From JAGLSB01 sp023135955 (lineage in GTDB: Bacteria > Bacteroidota > Bacteroidia > Bacteroidales > GCA-2748055), in contig DAOVIO010000019.1 in assembly GCA_030673645.1 (NCBI GenBank), positions 1 to 46,274 of the forward strand: a DNA stretch of 46,274 nt, written 5' to 3'. Each line of letters opens with the position of its first letter. The first letter of the stretch is position 1. Below, one piece after another: positions 17,902 through 24,191 of the stretch. Position numbers and translations under genes: made by a program. Below the pieces are notes generated by a model. It made no database searches. It was not told the origin of the DNA and saw nothing but the letters and a program-made list of their open reading frames with translations.

Positions 17902-18483
17902 TTAGAATTGAATATCCATTTCATTCTCTATAGGAATCAATAAAATATTTGTTTCTTTTGCTTTTTTAAAAACCTTATAATAGATTTTTGATTCCTCTTT
18001 GTATAGTTGCATTTGAAAATCTTCATCTTCAACAGTGAGTGTTATTTCACTTTCATAATCTATATATTTATCACCATTTTCATTCTCTCTTACTCTGTCT
18101 ATCCGTTCAAAGATTTCAATAGCTCTTATTAAAAGTTCATCGTGATTATTATATCCCATAAAAGACTCAATATTCAAATTATAATTTGGTACTGTATAGG
18201 AGGGTCGTAATCCTATTTCCTTTACTTGTCCTTGACTATATTCAAATATGTGCCAGATGCTATAATCCTCTGAAAATAAGCTATATTGAGATTTAAATAT
18301 TAAGTTAGGATTTTCTATGCTTAATTTCAATATTTCTTTTTCTGGATAGCCATTTTGAGAGACTATTTCAGCAGATCTCTCACTTAATTTAATTTTTGAA
18401 TTTTTAAATGAAATACTTTGCATTGTTTCTGTGAATTTCCGCCAATCGTTGCAGGATAAAACTGTTCTGGTTTTGTTTGTCAT
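17902..18483 (-). CDS. Hypothetical protein of element backbone
   Basis: 193 aa, soluble and acidic, with mixed alpha/beta character and no recognised motif. The C-terminus holds beta strands (YESEITLTVEDEDFQMQLY, SKIYYKVFKKA). It lies between the excisionase-like gene (128 bp upstream) and the polymerase-like gene (251 bp downstream) on the same strand. The function is unknown. Confidence 0.5.
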   Translation of the reverse strand: MTNKTRTVLSCNDWRKFTETMQSISFKNSKIKLSERSAEIVSQNGYPEKEILKLSIENPNLIFKSQYSLFSEDYSIWHIFEYSQGQVKEIGLRPSYTVPNYNLNIESFMGYNNHDELLIRAIEIFERIDRVRENENGDKYIDYESEITLTVEDEDFQMQLYKEESKIYYKVFKKAKETNILLIPIENEMDIQF

Positions 18484-18611
18484 TTGATATGTTTTAATTA
18501 TTTCATTTTAGGTCATTTCTGACTATAATAGAGTTACTAAATAAGTCATGCCTTATACCTACATCCATTTAAGTGCGCAATCTGTCCTATTGATCATATT
18601 TCCCCAGGTTT

Positions 18612-18893
18612 TTATAAAACCTGCCTTCCATTCGATAGCCATTTGTCAATATCAGATTTACGGAAATACAATCTTCGACCATACTTCTCATAAGGAACTT
18701 TTCGATCATTTACCCATGCGTAAACAGTTTGTCGTGCTGGGTTTTCCGGAAGGTAGTCTCTCAGGTCCTCCATTGTCATAAGGTTATCCTCGTCTTTAAC
18801 CTGGGTTATGCGGTCAGACAATAGCAGATCGAGTTTTTTACTAATCTCAACTACAATTTCAGGTAGATCATCAAATGATGTTGTGTTTTTCAT
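18612..18893 (-). CDS. Excisionase-like HTH_17 protein
   Basis: 93 aa. After a helical N-terminus, residues 42-90 show the MerR/Xis-type winged helix: MTMEDLRDYLPENPARQTVYAWV (HTH), VPYEKYGRRLYF (wing) and RKSDIDKWL. This is the standard helix-turn-helix protein found beside tyrosine integrases in Bacteroidetes elements, usually needed for excision or its control. The ATG follows an AAGGA ribosome binding site, and a TATCTTTG promoter element lies 29 bp upstream. The integrase is 0.9 kb away on the same strand. Confidence 0.75.
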   Translation of the reverse strand: MKNTTSFDDLPEIVVEISKKLDLLLSDRITQVKDEDNLMTMEDLRDYLPENPARQTVYAWVNDRKVPYEKYGRRLYFRKSDIDKWLSNGRQVL

Positions 18894-18921
18894 ATCCTTG
18901 ATTTATATATTATCGACGATA

Positions 18922-18929
18922 CAAAGATA
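18922..18929 (-). promoter_or_regulatory. Bacteroidetes -7 element of the excisionase-like gene
   Basis: Minus-strand TATCTTTG matches the Bacteroidetes TAnnTTTG -7 consensus exactly, 29 bp before the ATG at 18893. No good TTTG -33 element is seen at the right distance, so strength is unclear. Confidence 0.5.
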
Positions 18930-19074
18930 ATTATATATCAAATCATAATGACCTGTATATCATACTATTATCAGACATAAACTATCTGAAATTAGTCTGA
19001 AACTATCGGATAGGAATGAGAATAACCTGGAAAACAGGCTATTAGATTATCTGAAATATTTTGAGGTATTTCTG

Positions 19075-19758
19075 TTAAGAGATTAGTTTATATTTTTTAA
19101 TAATAGTAGAGAGTTCCTTATTTCTTTCCGGATTATAATCTGTTTGTGATCCAAGAGTGAATGGCCGACCATCCTTACTGACAAAACAGTTGTTAAATTT
19201 CTTCATTGAGAAACCGAATTGACTTCTTATATCCAGTGCATCCGCCTTGAAGGTCAACCATTGTATCTTATCCTTGTCACTTGGACGGCGCTTGTGTTTC
19301 ATTACATAGTCAAATATTTCTACGTTCGTACTAATGTACCCCGCATCCGACAACTCGTTGTAAAATTCCACCCACTTAGCAGATTTATTCATCCCCATCA
19401 TCCTTTCTTCATGGTATTCGATGAAGTGATAGTCCTCTATTTTTACATCACGATAATTATTAGTTTTTCTTGCCTTATTGACAAACCATTTCATGAAGTC
19501 GAATTTTTCAGCTGGTAGAATCATATTTTTTGATTTCATGAACGGCTCAACTATTTCTTTCACTTTTTCGTACCTTAATAATTGATTCTTCAACCATAAC
19601 TCGAATATTTCTCTTTCATCAGTAATAATTATTGGCTTAGATCTGGTCCCCTGTTCCATAGGTTTAACTATCCAAGGTGTAATGTAATCGTTAGTATATT
19701 TGGAGATCCCCAGAATTACATCTTCTATATATTCTTGTGTTGGGAAACTTTCATCCAT
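19075..19758 (-). CDS. Unknown protein overlapping the integrase gene
   Basis: About 227 aa from the ATG at 19758; the open frame extends to 19842 inside the integrase gene, but this ATG is preferred. It overlaps the last 8 bp of the integrase, which implies translational coupling. The protein is soluble, charged and helical (EIFELWLKNQLLRYEKVKEIV, AEKFDFMKWFVNKARK), with no motif I recognise. It may be an accessory recombination or regulatory factor, based only on the overlap. Confidence 0.5.
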   Translation of the reverse strand: MDESFPTQEYIEDVILGISKYTNDYITPWIVKPMEQGTRSKPIIITDEREIFELWLKNQLLRYEKVKEIVEPFMKSKNMILPAEKFDFMKWFVNKARKTNNYRDVKIEDYHFIEYHEERMMGMNKSAKWVEFYNELSDAGYISTNVEIFDYVMKHKRRPSDKDKIQWLTFKADALDIRSQFGFSMKKFNNCFVSKDGRPFTLGSQTDYNPERNKELSTIIKKYKLIS

Positions 19759-21061
19759 GGCTATAAATTTGATCTTCAATTTTTTCAGAATGTTCTTTCC
19801 TGGTATTCTCCTCAAATGATTTAAGGTAATTCTCAGTAACAATTACATTTGAATGACCTAACTGCTCTTTTATAAACTCCGTTGATGCACCTGAATTTTT
19901 TGAAATAGTGGCCCATGAGTGTCGGGCTGTATAGCTGGAGACTCTTTCAGTTATACCTACTGCCTTAGCAATTTTTCGGAGGTATTTATTTAGCATCTTT
20001 GTAAACTGCTTAATATCCAAATATTTCTTCTGATCGGTTGATTCCTGCTTCAGAATAGGGAATAAATACGCATCATGACCTACTGCTTTACTTGAATGTC
20101 GGTTAATAATGGTCTGCATCTGTTGTGAAATAGGTATGAAAATTTCATCTTGCTGATCCTTATTTTTAGTTTTTTCCCTTACAAATCGGATGGTCTTATC
20201 ACTGAGATTAGAGTGTTTAAGACGAGCAATATCTGATAAGTTCATTCCATTGGCTAGAAATGAGAACATAAATAAATCCCTGTAAAATATTTCAACTGGA
20301 TCATTTGTCTTATAATCTGCAATCAATCTGATTTGATATACTGACAATGCTAGTTTTCGGCCACTAGCGGTCTTGGGATGATATTCCAGGAATGGGTACT
20401 CCGCCTTAATTTTATGCTTTTTTATTGCAAGGTTGAACAAGACCCGAATATTCCGCATATACACACCTACTGTACTTTTCGCTTTCCCATCTTCATATAA
20501 CCATCGCTCAAACTTTTTTAACCAAGTATAATTAATATCTACAAAGCCTAATTCCTTTCCAGAGAGATAATCATCATATCGATCCTCAACTTTTACCGTG
20601 TCATTGTATGTCAACTTCTTTTTTGTATGAAACTCCTTTATTGCCCTTAACGTACTCTCGAAACTTGAGGCATATCCAAATCGGCCCTCAGATTTTAATC
20701 CCTGGATATGATCTATTAATGCGGAAAAGATATTATCCCAAGACCTCATCTTGTTTAAAAACATTTCTTCAAATTTTCCGAAAGAAAATACAGACATGTC
20801 GTTTATCAAGGCCTTTGACTCGTCCACAATTCTGTCATACTCAAATTTAATATCACGATATTTTCCCCGTGGACATTTATTCATGATCTTTGATACATCC
20901 TCAACTTTGATAAATAGCCAACCATCATTCTTAATCTTCTCCTTGATTGAGTAGTATCTCCGTTTGCGATTGTGTGTTACACATAATCTCACAGGACATA
21001 GTTGATCATTTGTCTTTCTTGAAGGAGATTTTTGGACGTAAATTCTTGCTGTTGCAATCAT
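19751..21061 (-). CDS. Tyrosine recombinase (integrase), Bacteroidetes mobile-element type
   Basis: 436 aa. An N-terminal arm-binding region (RIYVQKSPSRKTNDQ) is followed by a SAM-like core-binding domain (about 100-205) and the catalytic domain. In the catalytic domain the HxxR-type box is YTARHSWATI, the distal His is in LGHSN, and the nucleophile Tyr is in TENYLKSF near the C-terminus. At box I, where most family members have Arg, the sequence is ANGMNLSDIARLKH, with Asn in its place. Substitution here is known in CTnDOT-type integrases. It lies at the right end of the element, 159 bp from the tRNA fragment that is the likely attachment site. The promoter and a 12-bp palindrome lie directly upstream. 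Confidence 0.92.
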   Translation of the reverse strand: MIATARIYVQKSPSRKTNDQLCPVRLCVTHNRKRRYYSIKEKIKNDGWLFIKVEDVSKIMNKCPRGKYRDIKFEYDRIVDESKALINDMSVFSFGKFEEMFLNKMRSWDNIFSALIDHIQGLKSEGRFGYASSFESTLRAIKEFHTKKKLTYNDTVKVEDRYDDYLSGKELGFVDINYTWLKKFERWLYEDGKAKSTVGVYMRNIRVLFNLAIKKHKIKAEYPFLEYHPKTASGRKLALSVYQIRLIADYKTNDPVEIFYRDLFMFSFLANGMNLSDIARLKHSNLSDKTIRFVREKTKNKDQQDEIFIPISQQMQTIINRHSSKAVGHDAYLFPILKQESTDQKKYLDIKQFTKMLNKYLRKIAKAVGITERVSSYTARHSWATISKNSGASTEFIKEQLGHSNVIVTENYLKSFEENTRKEHSEKIEDQIYSHG

Positions 21062-21071
21062 GATTCAGTAT

Positions 21072-21108
21072 TTTGTGTCTCCGCTGGATACACAATCGGA
21101 GACACAAA
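21072..21108. promoter_or_regulatory. 12-bp palindrome over the integrase promoter, likely operator
   Basis: TTTGTGTCTCCG (21072-21083) and its exact complement (21097-21108) flank a 13-base loop. The right arm overlaps the -7 element (21105-21112) and the left arm ends 10 bp before the integrase ATG. Because part of one arm lies upstream of the expected transcript start, a protein-binding operator is more likely than an RNA hairpin. It could also be an arm-type integrase binding site. Confidence 0.6.
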
Positions 21109-21136
21109 TGTAGTAAATAATCAATAAACTTGCAAA
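21105..21136 (-). promoter_or_regulatory. Integrase promoter (-33 TTTG, -7 TACATTTG)
   Basis: On the minus strand, TTTG (21133-21136) is followed after 20 bases by TACATTTG (21105-21112). This fits the Bacteroidetes consensus TTTG-N19/20-TAnnTTTG well. The integrase ATG is 43 bp downstream. Confidence 0.65.
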
Positions 21137-21219
21137 AATATTCAATAAGTATTAGTAGTTATAGTGCTGATATACAGTATTTACAATAAATAGTCTGAAG
21201 ATGAGTAAAAGTGGGCGTT

Positions 21220-21269
21220 TATGATTCATAATCATGAGGCCGGCGGTTCAAGTCCGCCTCTCGCTACAA
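21220..21269 (+). repeat. tRNA(CAU) 3' half, likely attachment site copy 1
   Basis: This reads as the 3' part of a tRNA. The anticodon arm is TATGA/TTCATAA/TCATG with a CAT anticodon (21227-21229), then a 5-base variable loop, a T arm GGCGG-TTCAAGT-CCGCC, and the acceptor 3' strand TCTCGCT plus discriminator A. No matching AGCGAGA 5' acceptor strand or D arm precedes it, so it is not a functional gene. Its place next to an integrase and a second copy at 25826 mark it as an element junction at a tRNA gene. Confidence 0.75.
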
Positions 21270-21270
21270 G

Positions 21271-21312
21271 AAAGGGGCCACCTCAAATCTTACTTTTGAG
21301 ACGGCCCCTTTT
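21271..21312 (+). terminator. Rho-independent terminator after the tRNA fragment
   Basis: AAAGGGGCC (21271-21279) pairs with GGCCCCTTT (21303-21311), and an inner stem CTCAAA/TTTGAG extends the hairpin. It ends in a short T run. Its position just after the tRNA 3' end suggests it belonged to the original tRNA gene. Confidence 0.75.
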
Positions 21313-21441
21313 CATACAAACAATTTAATATCATTTCATGTGTAAATAAACCCTCCTATTACCACAAAGAAATAATACGGAATCCTATTTATGACCAACT
21401 ATTTTTATTGATAATGGAATGAAATAGGTTCAAGTAATAAT

Positions 21442-21930
21442 TTACTGTTTCCTCTTCAGATGTTCTATATCATCAATATCTTTATCTCTGGAATCTGTTT
21501 CTTTAGTTTTAAGAAGATCAATATACGAAATGATAGGTATGTCAACTTCATAAAGACTCACAATTTCTTTTCCATTAAAAGACGTCATAAAGTTTTTAAG
21601 GCCCTTAATTACTGGAAGGAAATCTATTTTAAACTCTTCAAATTCATACCTAAAAAAGCTCTTCCTTGGAACGGCAATGTCTTCTCTGTGTTTGGAAACA
21701 TCAATACCCAGCTCTTCAATAGCATTGAGAAGATTGTAATAATTCTCCAAAGTCGGATTATACTAAAAATCTAAATCATGTTTACTAAGTGGTTTACCCA
21801 AACTGTTTTTTGATTCTCGATAATATCCATGAAACCCAACGGCAGTACCACCTACAATTAAATATTTTACTTTATTTGAATTTAGTATTTTACAGGTTTC
21901 TAAAATACTATCTATCAGACTGTTTTCCAT
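21442..21930 (-). pseudogene. Nucleotidyltransferase (DUF6036-like) broken by an amber codon
   Basis: From an ATG at 21930 the frame reads VKYLIVGGTAVGFHGYYRES, then GKPLSKHDLDF, TAG (21765-21763), YNPTLENYYNLLNAIEELG, and on to a stop at 21442. GGTAVGFHG and the acidic HDLDF are the active-site region of small nucleotidyltransferases. Family members usually have Trp where the TAG falls, so a TGG-to-TAG change is likely. The remaining 102 codons could be re-initiated from a TTG at 21750 but would lack the active site. Such proteins are commonly toxin-antitoxin partners or abortive-infection factors. The small gene upstream is its usual kind of companion. Confidence 0.75.
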
Positions 21931-21947
21931 TGAGAAAGAGGATTCTG

Positions 21948-22109
21948 TTATTCTTTATTATTGTATGATGATGAATTTTTAGAATTATTAGCTTTTTGGA
22001 GTAGGTAATAAAATTCCTTAATTTTCGATTCTTGCTCCATAGGAATATTATCTGACTTATCATCAAATTTTAATTCCTTAAAACTGCTATATTTTGTCAA
22101 CTCTTTCAC
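21948..22109 (-). CDS. Small partner of the nucleotidyltransferase
   Basis: About 54 aa from a GTG at 22109 (MKELTKYSSFKELKFDD..., ending in a Ser/Asn-rich tail). The open frame continues upstream to 22142, but a promoter -7 element lies just 5 bp before the GTG, so the longer start is unlikely. The stop is 17 bp before the nucleotidyltransferase start. A short helical protein ahead of a nucleotidyltransferase fits a two-gene toxin-antitoxin layout. No motif is recognised. Confidence 0.5.
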   Translation of the reverse strand: MKELTKYSSFKELKFDDKSDNIPMEQESKIKEFYYLLQKANNSKNSSSYNNKE

Positions 22110-22114
22110 TTTTA

Positions 22115-22122
22115 CAAAGATA
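22115..22122 (-). promoter_or_regulatory. -7 element of the nucleotidyltransferase pair
   Basis: Minus-strand TATCTTTG fits TAnnTTTG exactly. A TTTG lies 17 bases upstream as a slightly close -33 element. The GTG at 22109 is so close that the message would be nearly leaderless, which is unusual. Confidence 0.5.
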
Positions 22123-22283
22123 CATAAAAAATAGAACTTCAAAATATGATAGAAATAATAATTGAATTCGTTGATAAAAGAATAACTTTATGTCTTATAC
22201 CCCAGGTGGGACTGGGGCTAATTAAGTTAAAGCACTCAGGGCTTTTTTTTTAGTGACTTTGGAATGTAAATTGATGCGAATGA

Positions 22284-22745
22284 TTAAGACAATTTTTCCT
22301 TATCATTTTTGAATTCAAACACACTATCTTGCTTAATCATTTCAGCCACATTAATAGTAGGAATGTAATATTGGTTAAAGGGAGTGTTTTCAGTCTTGGC
22401 ATGTAAGATGCCGCGAGTAGTACCAACTGTAATCATCGCCAAGTGTTGAACTATGCCTTTCGGGATTTTGAGAATACTGCCATCTGAATTTATTAGCTCA
22501 TCCCAAGATTCAGGTTTAATCATAAAATGACATCCTGCCTCAATAATCATGAATGTTTTTTGTTCAACTTCAAAGGTGAAGTTAGTAAATACTCCTACAA
22601 GTCTCTTTTTATTATCGGCTGCAAAACGAAAACTCGATTGCAGTTTTATATCATCCTTATCGCAATAGTTGCTTTCGATAGTTGCAAATTGTTCGGTTGT
22701 GATTCTTGTAAGAGCAAAACTTACTTGGTTATCCCGTTTTTCCAT
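22284..22745 (-). CDS. SecB-like chaperone of a toxin-antitoxin-chaperone set
   Basis: 153 aa, soluble. Length and layout fit SecB: an N-terminal beta sheet (VGVFTNFTFEVEQKTFMIIEAGCHF, about 50-75), a helix after PKGIVQHLAMI, and then the late signature TVGTTRGILHAKTENTPFNQYYIPTINVAEM, which corresponds to SecB's 'TRG-PP-LP-N' segment. Its start overlaps the antitoxin gene by 17 bp. In known TAC systems a SecB-like chaperone stabilises a HigA-type antitoxin through a C-terminal extension, and loss of the chaperone frees the toxin. The order toxin, antitoxin, chaperone here is the same. Confidence 0.7.
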   Translation of the reverse strand: MEKRDNQVSFALTRITTEQFATIESNYCDKDDIKLQSSFRFAADNKKRLVGVFTNFTFEVEQKTFMIIEAGCHFMIKPESWDELINSDGSILKIPKGIVQHLAMITVGTTRGILHAKTENTPFNQYYIPTINVAEMIKQDSVFEFKNDKEKLS

Positions 22746-23187
22746 AATCTAAAGTCTGTCCAATATATTGGTTTGGAGTATAGTCCACCTTTTCATTAGA
22801 AATCTGTATAGCCCAATTTCGGTTAACCGTACTAAAGCTATTAGCCTTTGTTATCACATACGCTTGAGAAGTCATAACACTTGACACCTCTATTAACGAA
22901 ATTCCCAATACGTCCTCAATCTTTGCAATAGTTTCTAGCGTTAGATTTTCCTTACCTTTCACTACTTTATTTATGTACTGAGGTGTAACGCCCATTTTTT
23001 CTGCCAATTTCTTTTGGGTCATTCCATTGGTTGGCTTTTGTGTACGTATTTCGCGTAAGATGCGCACAGCAATTTTGAATGAGCGCTTAGTCCAGGCACT
23101 ATTAGCCTGTCTAGCCTTAGCATCTTCGATCCAACCTGATGAATCTCTGGATGCAATCTGTTTAATTTTCTCTAATGCTTTTGACAT
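22729..23187 (-). CDS. HigA-like XRE antitoxin with chaperone-dependent tail
   Basis: 152 aa. The XRE helix-turn-helix spans about residues 50-105 (GMTQKKLAEKMGVTPQYINKVVKGKENLTLETIAKIEDVLGI). It is followed by about 45 extra residues (SFSTVNRNWAIQISNEKVDY...GQTLDYGKTG), aromatic-rich and probably unfolded. This is what a chaperone-addiction (ChAD) tail of a TAC antitoxin looks like. The toxin gene ends 6 bp upstream and the SecB-like gene overlaps its 3' end. It probably represses the operon as well. The ChAD assignment is inferred from position and composition. Confidence 0.7.
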   Translation of the reverse strand: MSKALEKIKQIASRDSSGWIEDAKARQANSAWTKRSFKIAVRILREIRTQKPTNGMTQKKLAEKMGVTPQYINKVVKGKENLTLETIAKIEDVLGISLIEVSSVMTSQAYVITKANSFSTVNRNWAIQISNEKVDYTPNQYIGQTLDYGKTG

Positions 23188-23193
23188 AGGTTT

Positions 23194-23736
23194 TTATCTT
23201 TCAATTTCTTCAATTACACCTTCTAAATCAACAATTCCTTCTCCCAGAAGATATCTTCTACATTGTTCGATTTTTGCTAATTCATCCATGGTATGTTTTC
23301 GTTCTTGGATACTTAGGGTTAACTTAATAGCTCCACCAGTTAAGATGTAAACATCTTTTTCTACTCTCAACGCGTATAGACGGAGCCACTGATTTCGTGC
23401 TTTGCTTTTGTTTAAATTGAGTATTAAAGTTTGTGTGTTATTTAAAGGTTTGAAAATTTGCTCCAAGCCTCTTAATTGGTCTGATTCACTTTTCTCAGCA
23501 AGATCCATTAATTCTTTTTCAAGATATTCTGCATATTCATATGTTTCGAGAATTGCACCTTCGATAGAAAATGTGCCATAATAACCATTTGTAATATCCG
23601 CTATGTTCTCTTCAAAGAATTCTTCCAGATATTCAGGGTCAGCCCATAAATTAAAGAGCCTTTTAAATTCATCTTCTGGTTCTCCAGCAAATTGAAAAGC
23701 AAATAAATATTTTCCAAATATAGGAACTATTTTCAT
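23194..23736 (-). CDS. HigB/RelE-like toxin of the TAC set
   Basis: 180 aa. The C-terminal half resembles RelE/HigB-type toxins: a basic strand RNQWLRLYALRVEKDVYILTGGAIKLT (about 115-140), then a helix with ERKHTMDELAKIEQCRRYLL, as in the HigB-like proteins paired with XRE antitoxins. The N-terminal 90 residues are an acidic extension. It is first in the operon, ahead of the XRE gene, which is the reversed (hig) order. The likely activity is ribosome-dependent mRNA cleavage, from family knowledge only. Alternatively it is a Gp49-like protein of unknown action. Confidence 0.6.
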   Translation of the reverse strand: MKIVPIFGKYLFAFQFAGEPEDEFKRLFNLWADPEYLEEFFEENIADITNGYYGTFSIEGAILETYEYAEYLEKELMDLAEKSESDQLRGLEQIFKPLNNTQTLILNLNKSKARNQWLRLYALRVEKDVYILTGGAIKLTLSIQERKHTMDELAKIEQCRRYLLGEGIVDLEGVIEEIER

Positions 23737-24077
23737 AAAATCAACTTACAGGTTTATTATTAACATATTTCTTTGTCATTTTGTTCTACTATATTACTTT
23801 TTCTCTTTTCGAAAGATCAAGACACATTACTATTTTTGGTAGGAATATTTCACATAGTATAAAACCAAATGTCCTACTATGATACTTTTTAAGCCTTTTA
23901 TTGGTTTTGGATGCGCCAAGATAACAGCGCAAACATGTTAAGCTCAATTAAAACTTGAAATTAGCAAATTATTTTGATTGATACCGAAAACATGTGTTAT
24001 ATTTTTTGAGAGGATAAGTCCCTAATGGTAAATACGTAATATTTTAAATAACAATCATTTGCATTATTATTATTTAC
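23737..24077. other. 341-bp divergent intergenic region
   Basis: It lies between the TAC operon (leftward) and the Fic gene (rightward) and has no coding ORF. It must carry the TAC promoter, but no exact TAnnTTTG was found before 23736. The Fic promoter begins at its right end. Confidence 0.5.
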
Positions 24078-24085
24078 TATATTTG
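24078..24085 (+). promoter_or_regulatory. -7 element of the Fic gene
   Basis: TATATTTG matches the Bacteroidetes TAnnTTTG consensus. A TTTG at 24058-24061 is 16 bases upstream, shorter than the usual 19. The last base overlaps the first 24-bp repeat, so transcription should start inside the repeat array. Confidence 0.6.
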
Positions 24086-24180
24086 CAGAATAAACTAGAT
24101 TACATACAGCAGAATAAACTAGAATTTGTACAGCAGTATAAACTAGAATGAGTACATCATGATAAACTAGTATATGTAAT
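24085..24180 (+). repeat. Four tandem 24-bp repeats (operator array) before the Fic gene
   Basis: There are four units of exactly 24 bp: 24085-24108, 24109-24132, 24133-24156 and 24157-24180. All contain ATAAACTAG. The first three begin GCAG, units 2 and 3 end in GTACA, and the fourth is the most diverged. The array fills the 5' leader from the -7 element to 11 bp before the ATG. The Fic protein has an AbiEi-like winged-helix N-terminus, and AbiEi proteins repress their own promoters, so this is probably its own operator. Confidence 0.85.
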
Positions 24181-24191
24181 AATATATTAAA

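Noticed and set aside
21220..21266. Possible complete tRNA gene with CAT anticodon
   Set aside because: The anticodon and T arms fold, but the D arm and the 5' acceptor strand (AGCGAGA expected) are absent, so only a 3' half is present.
22200..22251. Hairpins CCCCAG/CTGGGG and AAGC/GCTT with a T run
   Set aside because: The T run is in plus orientation while the neighbouring genes are on the minus strand; stems are short, so a terminator call is not supported.
24085..24180. 24-bp tandem repeats as a CRISPR array or plasmid iterons
   Set aside because: Units are directly abutting without spacers, so not CRISPR. They sit on a promoter beside a DNA-binding fusion protein, with no Rep gene nearby, so operator is favoured over origin.
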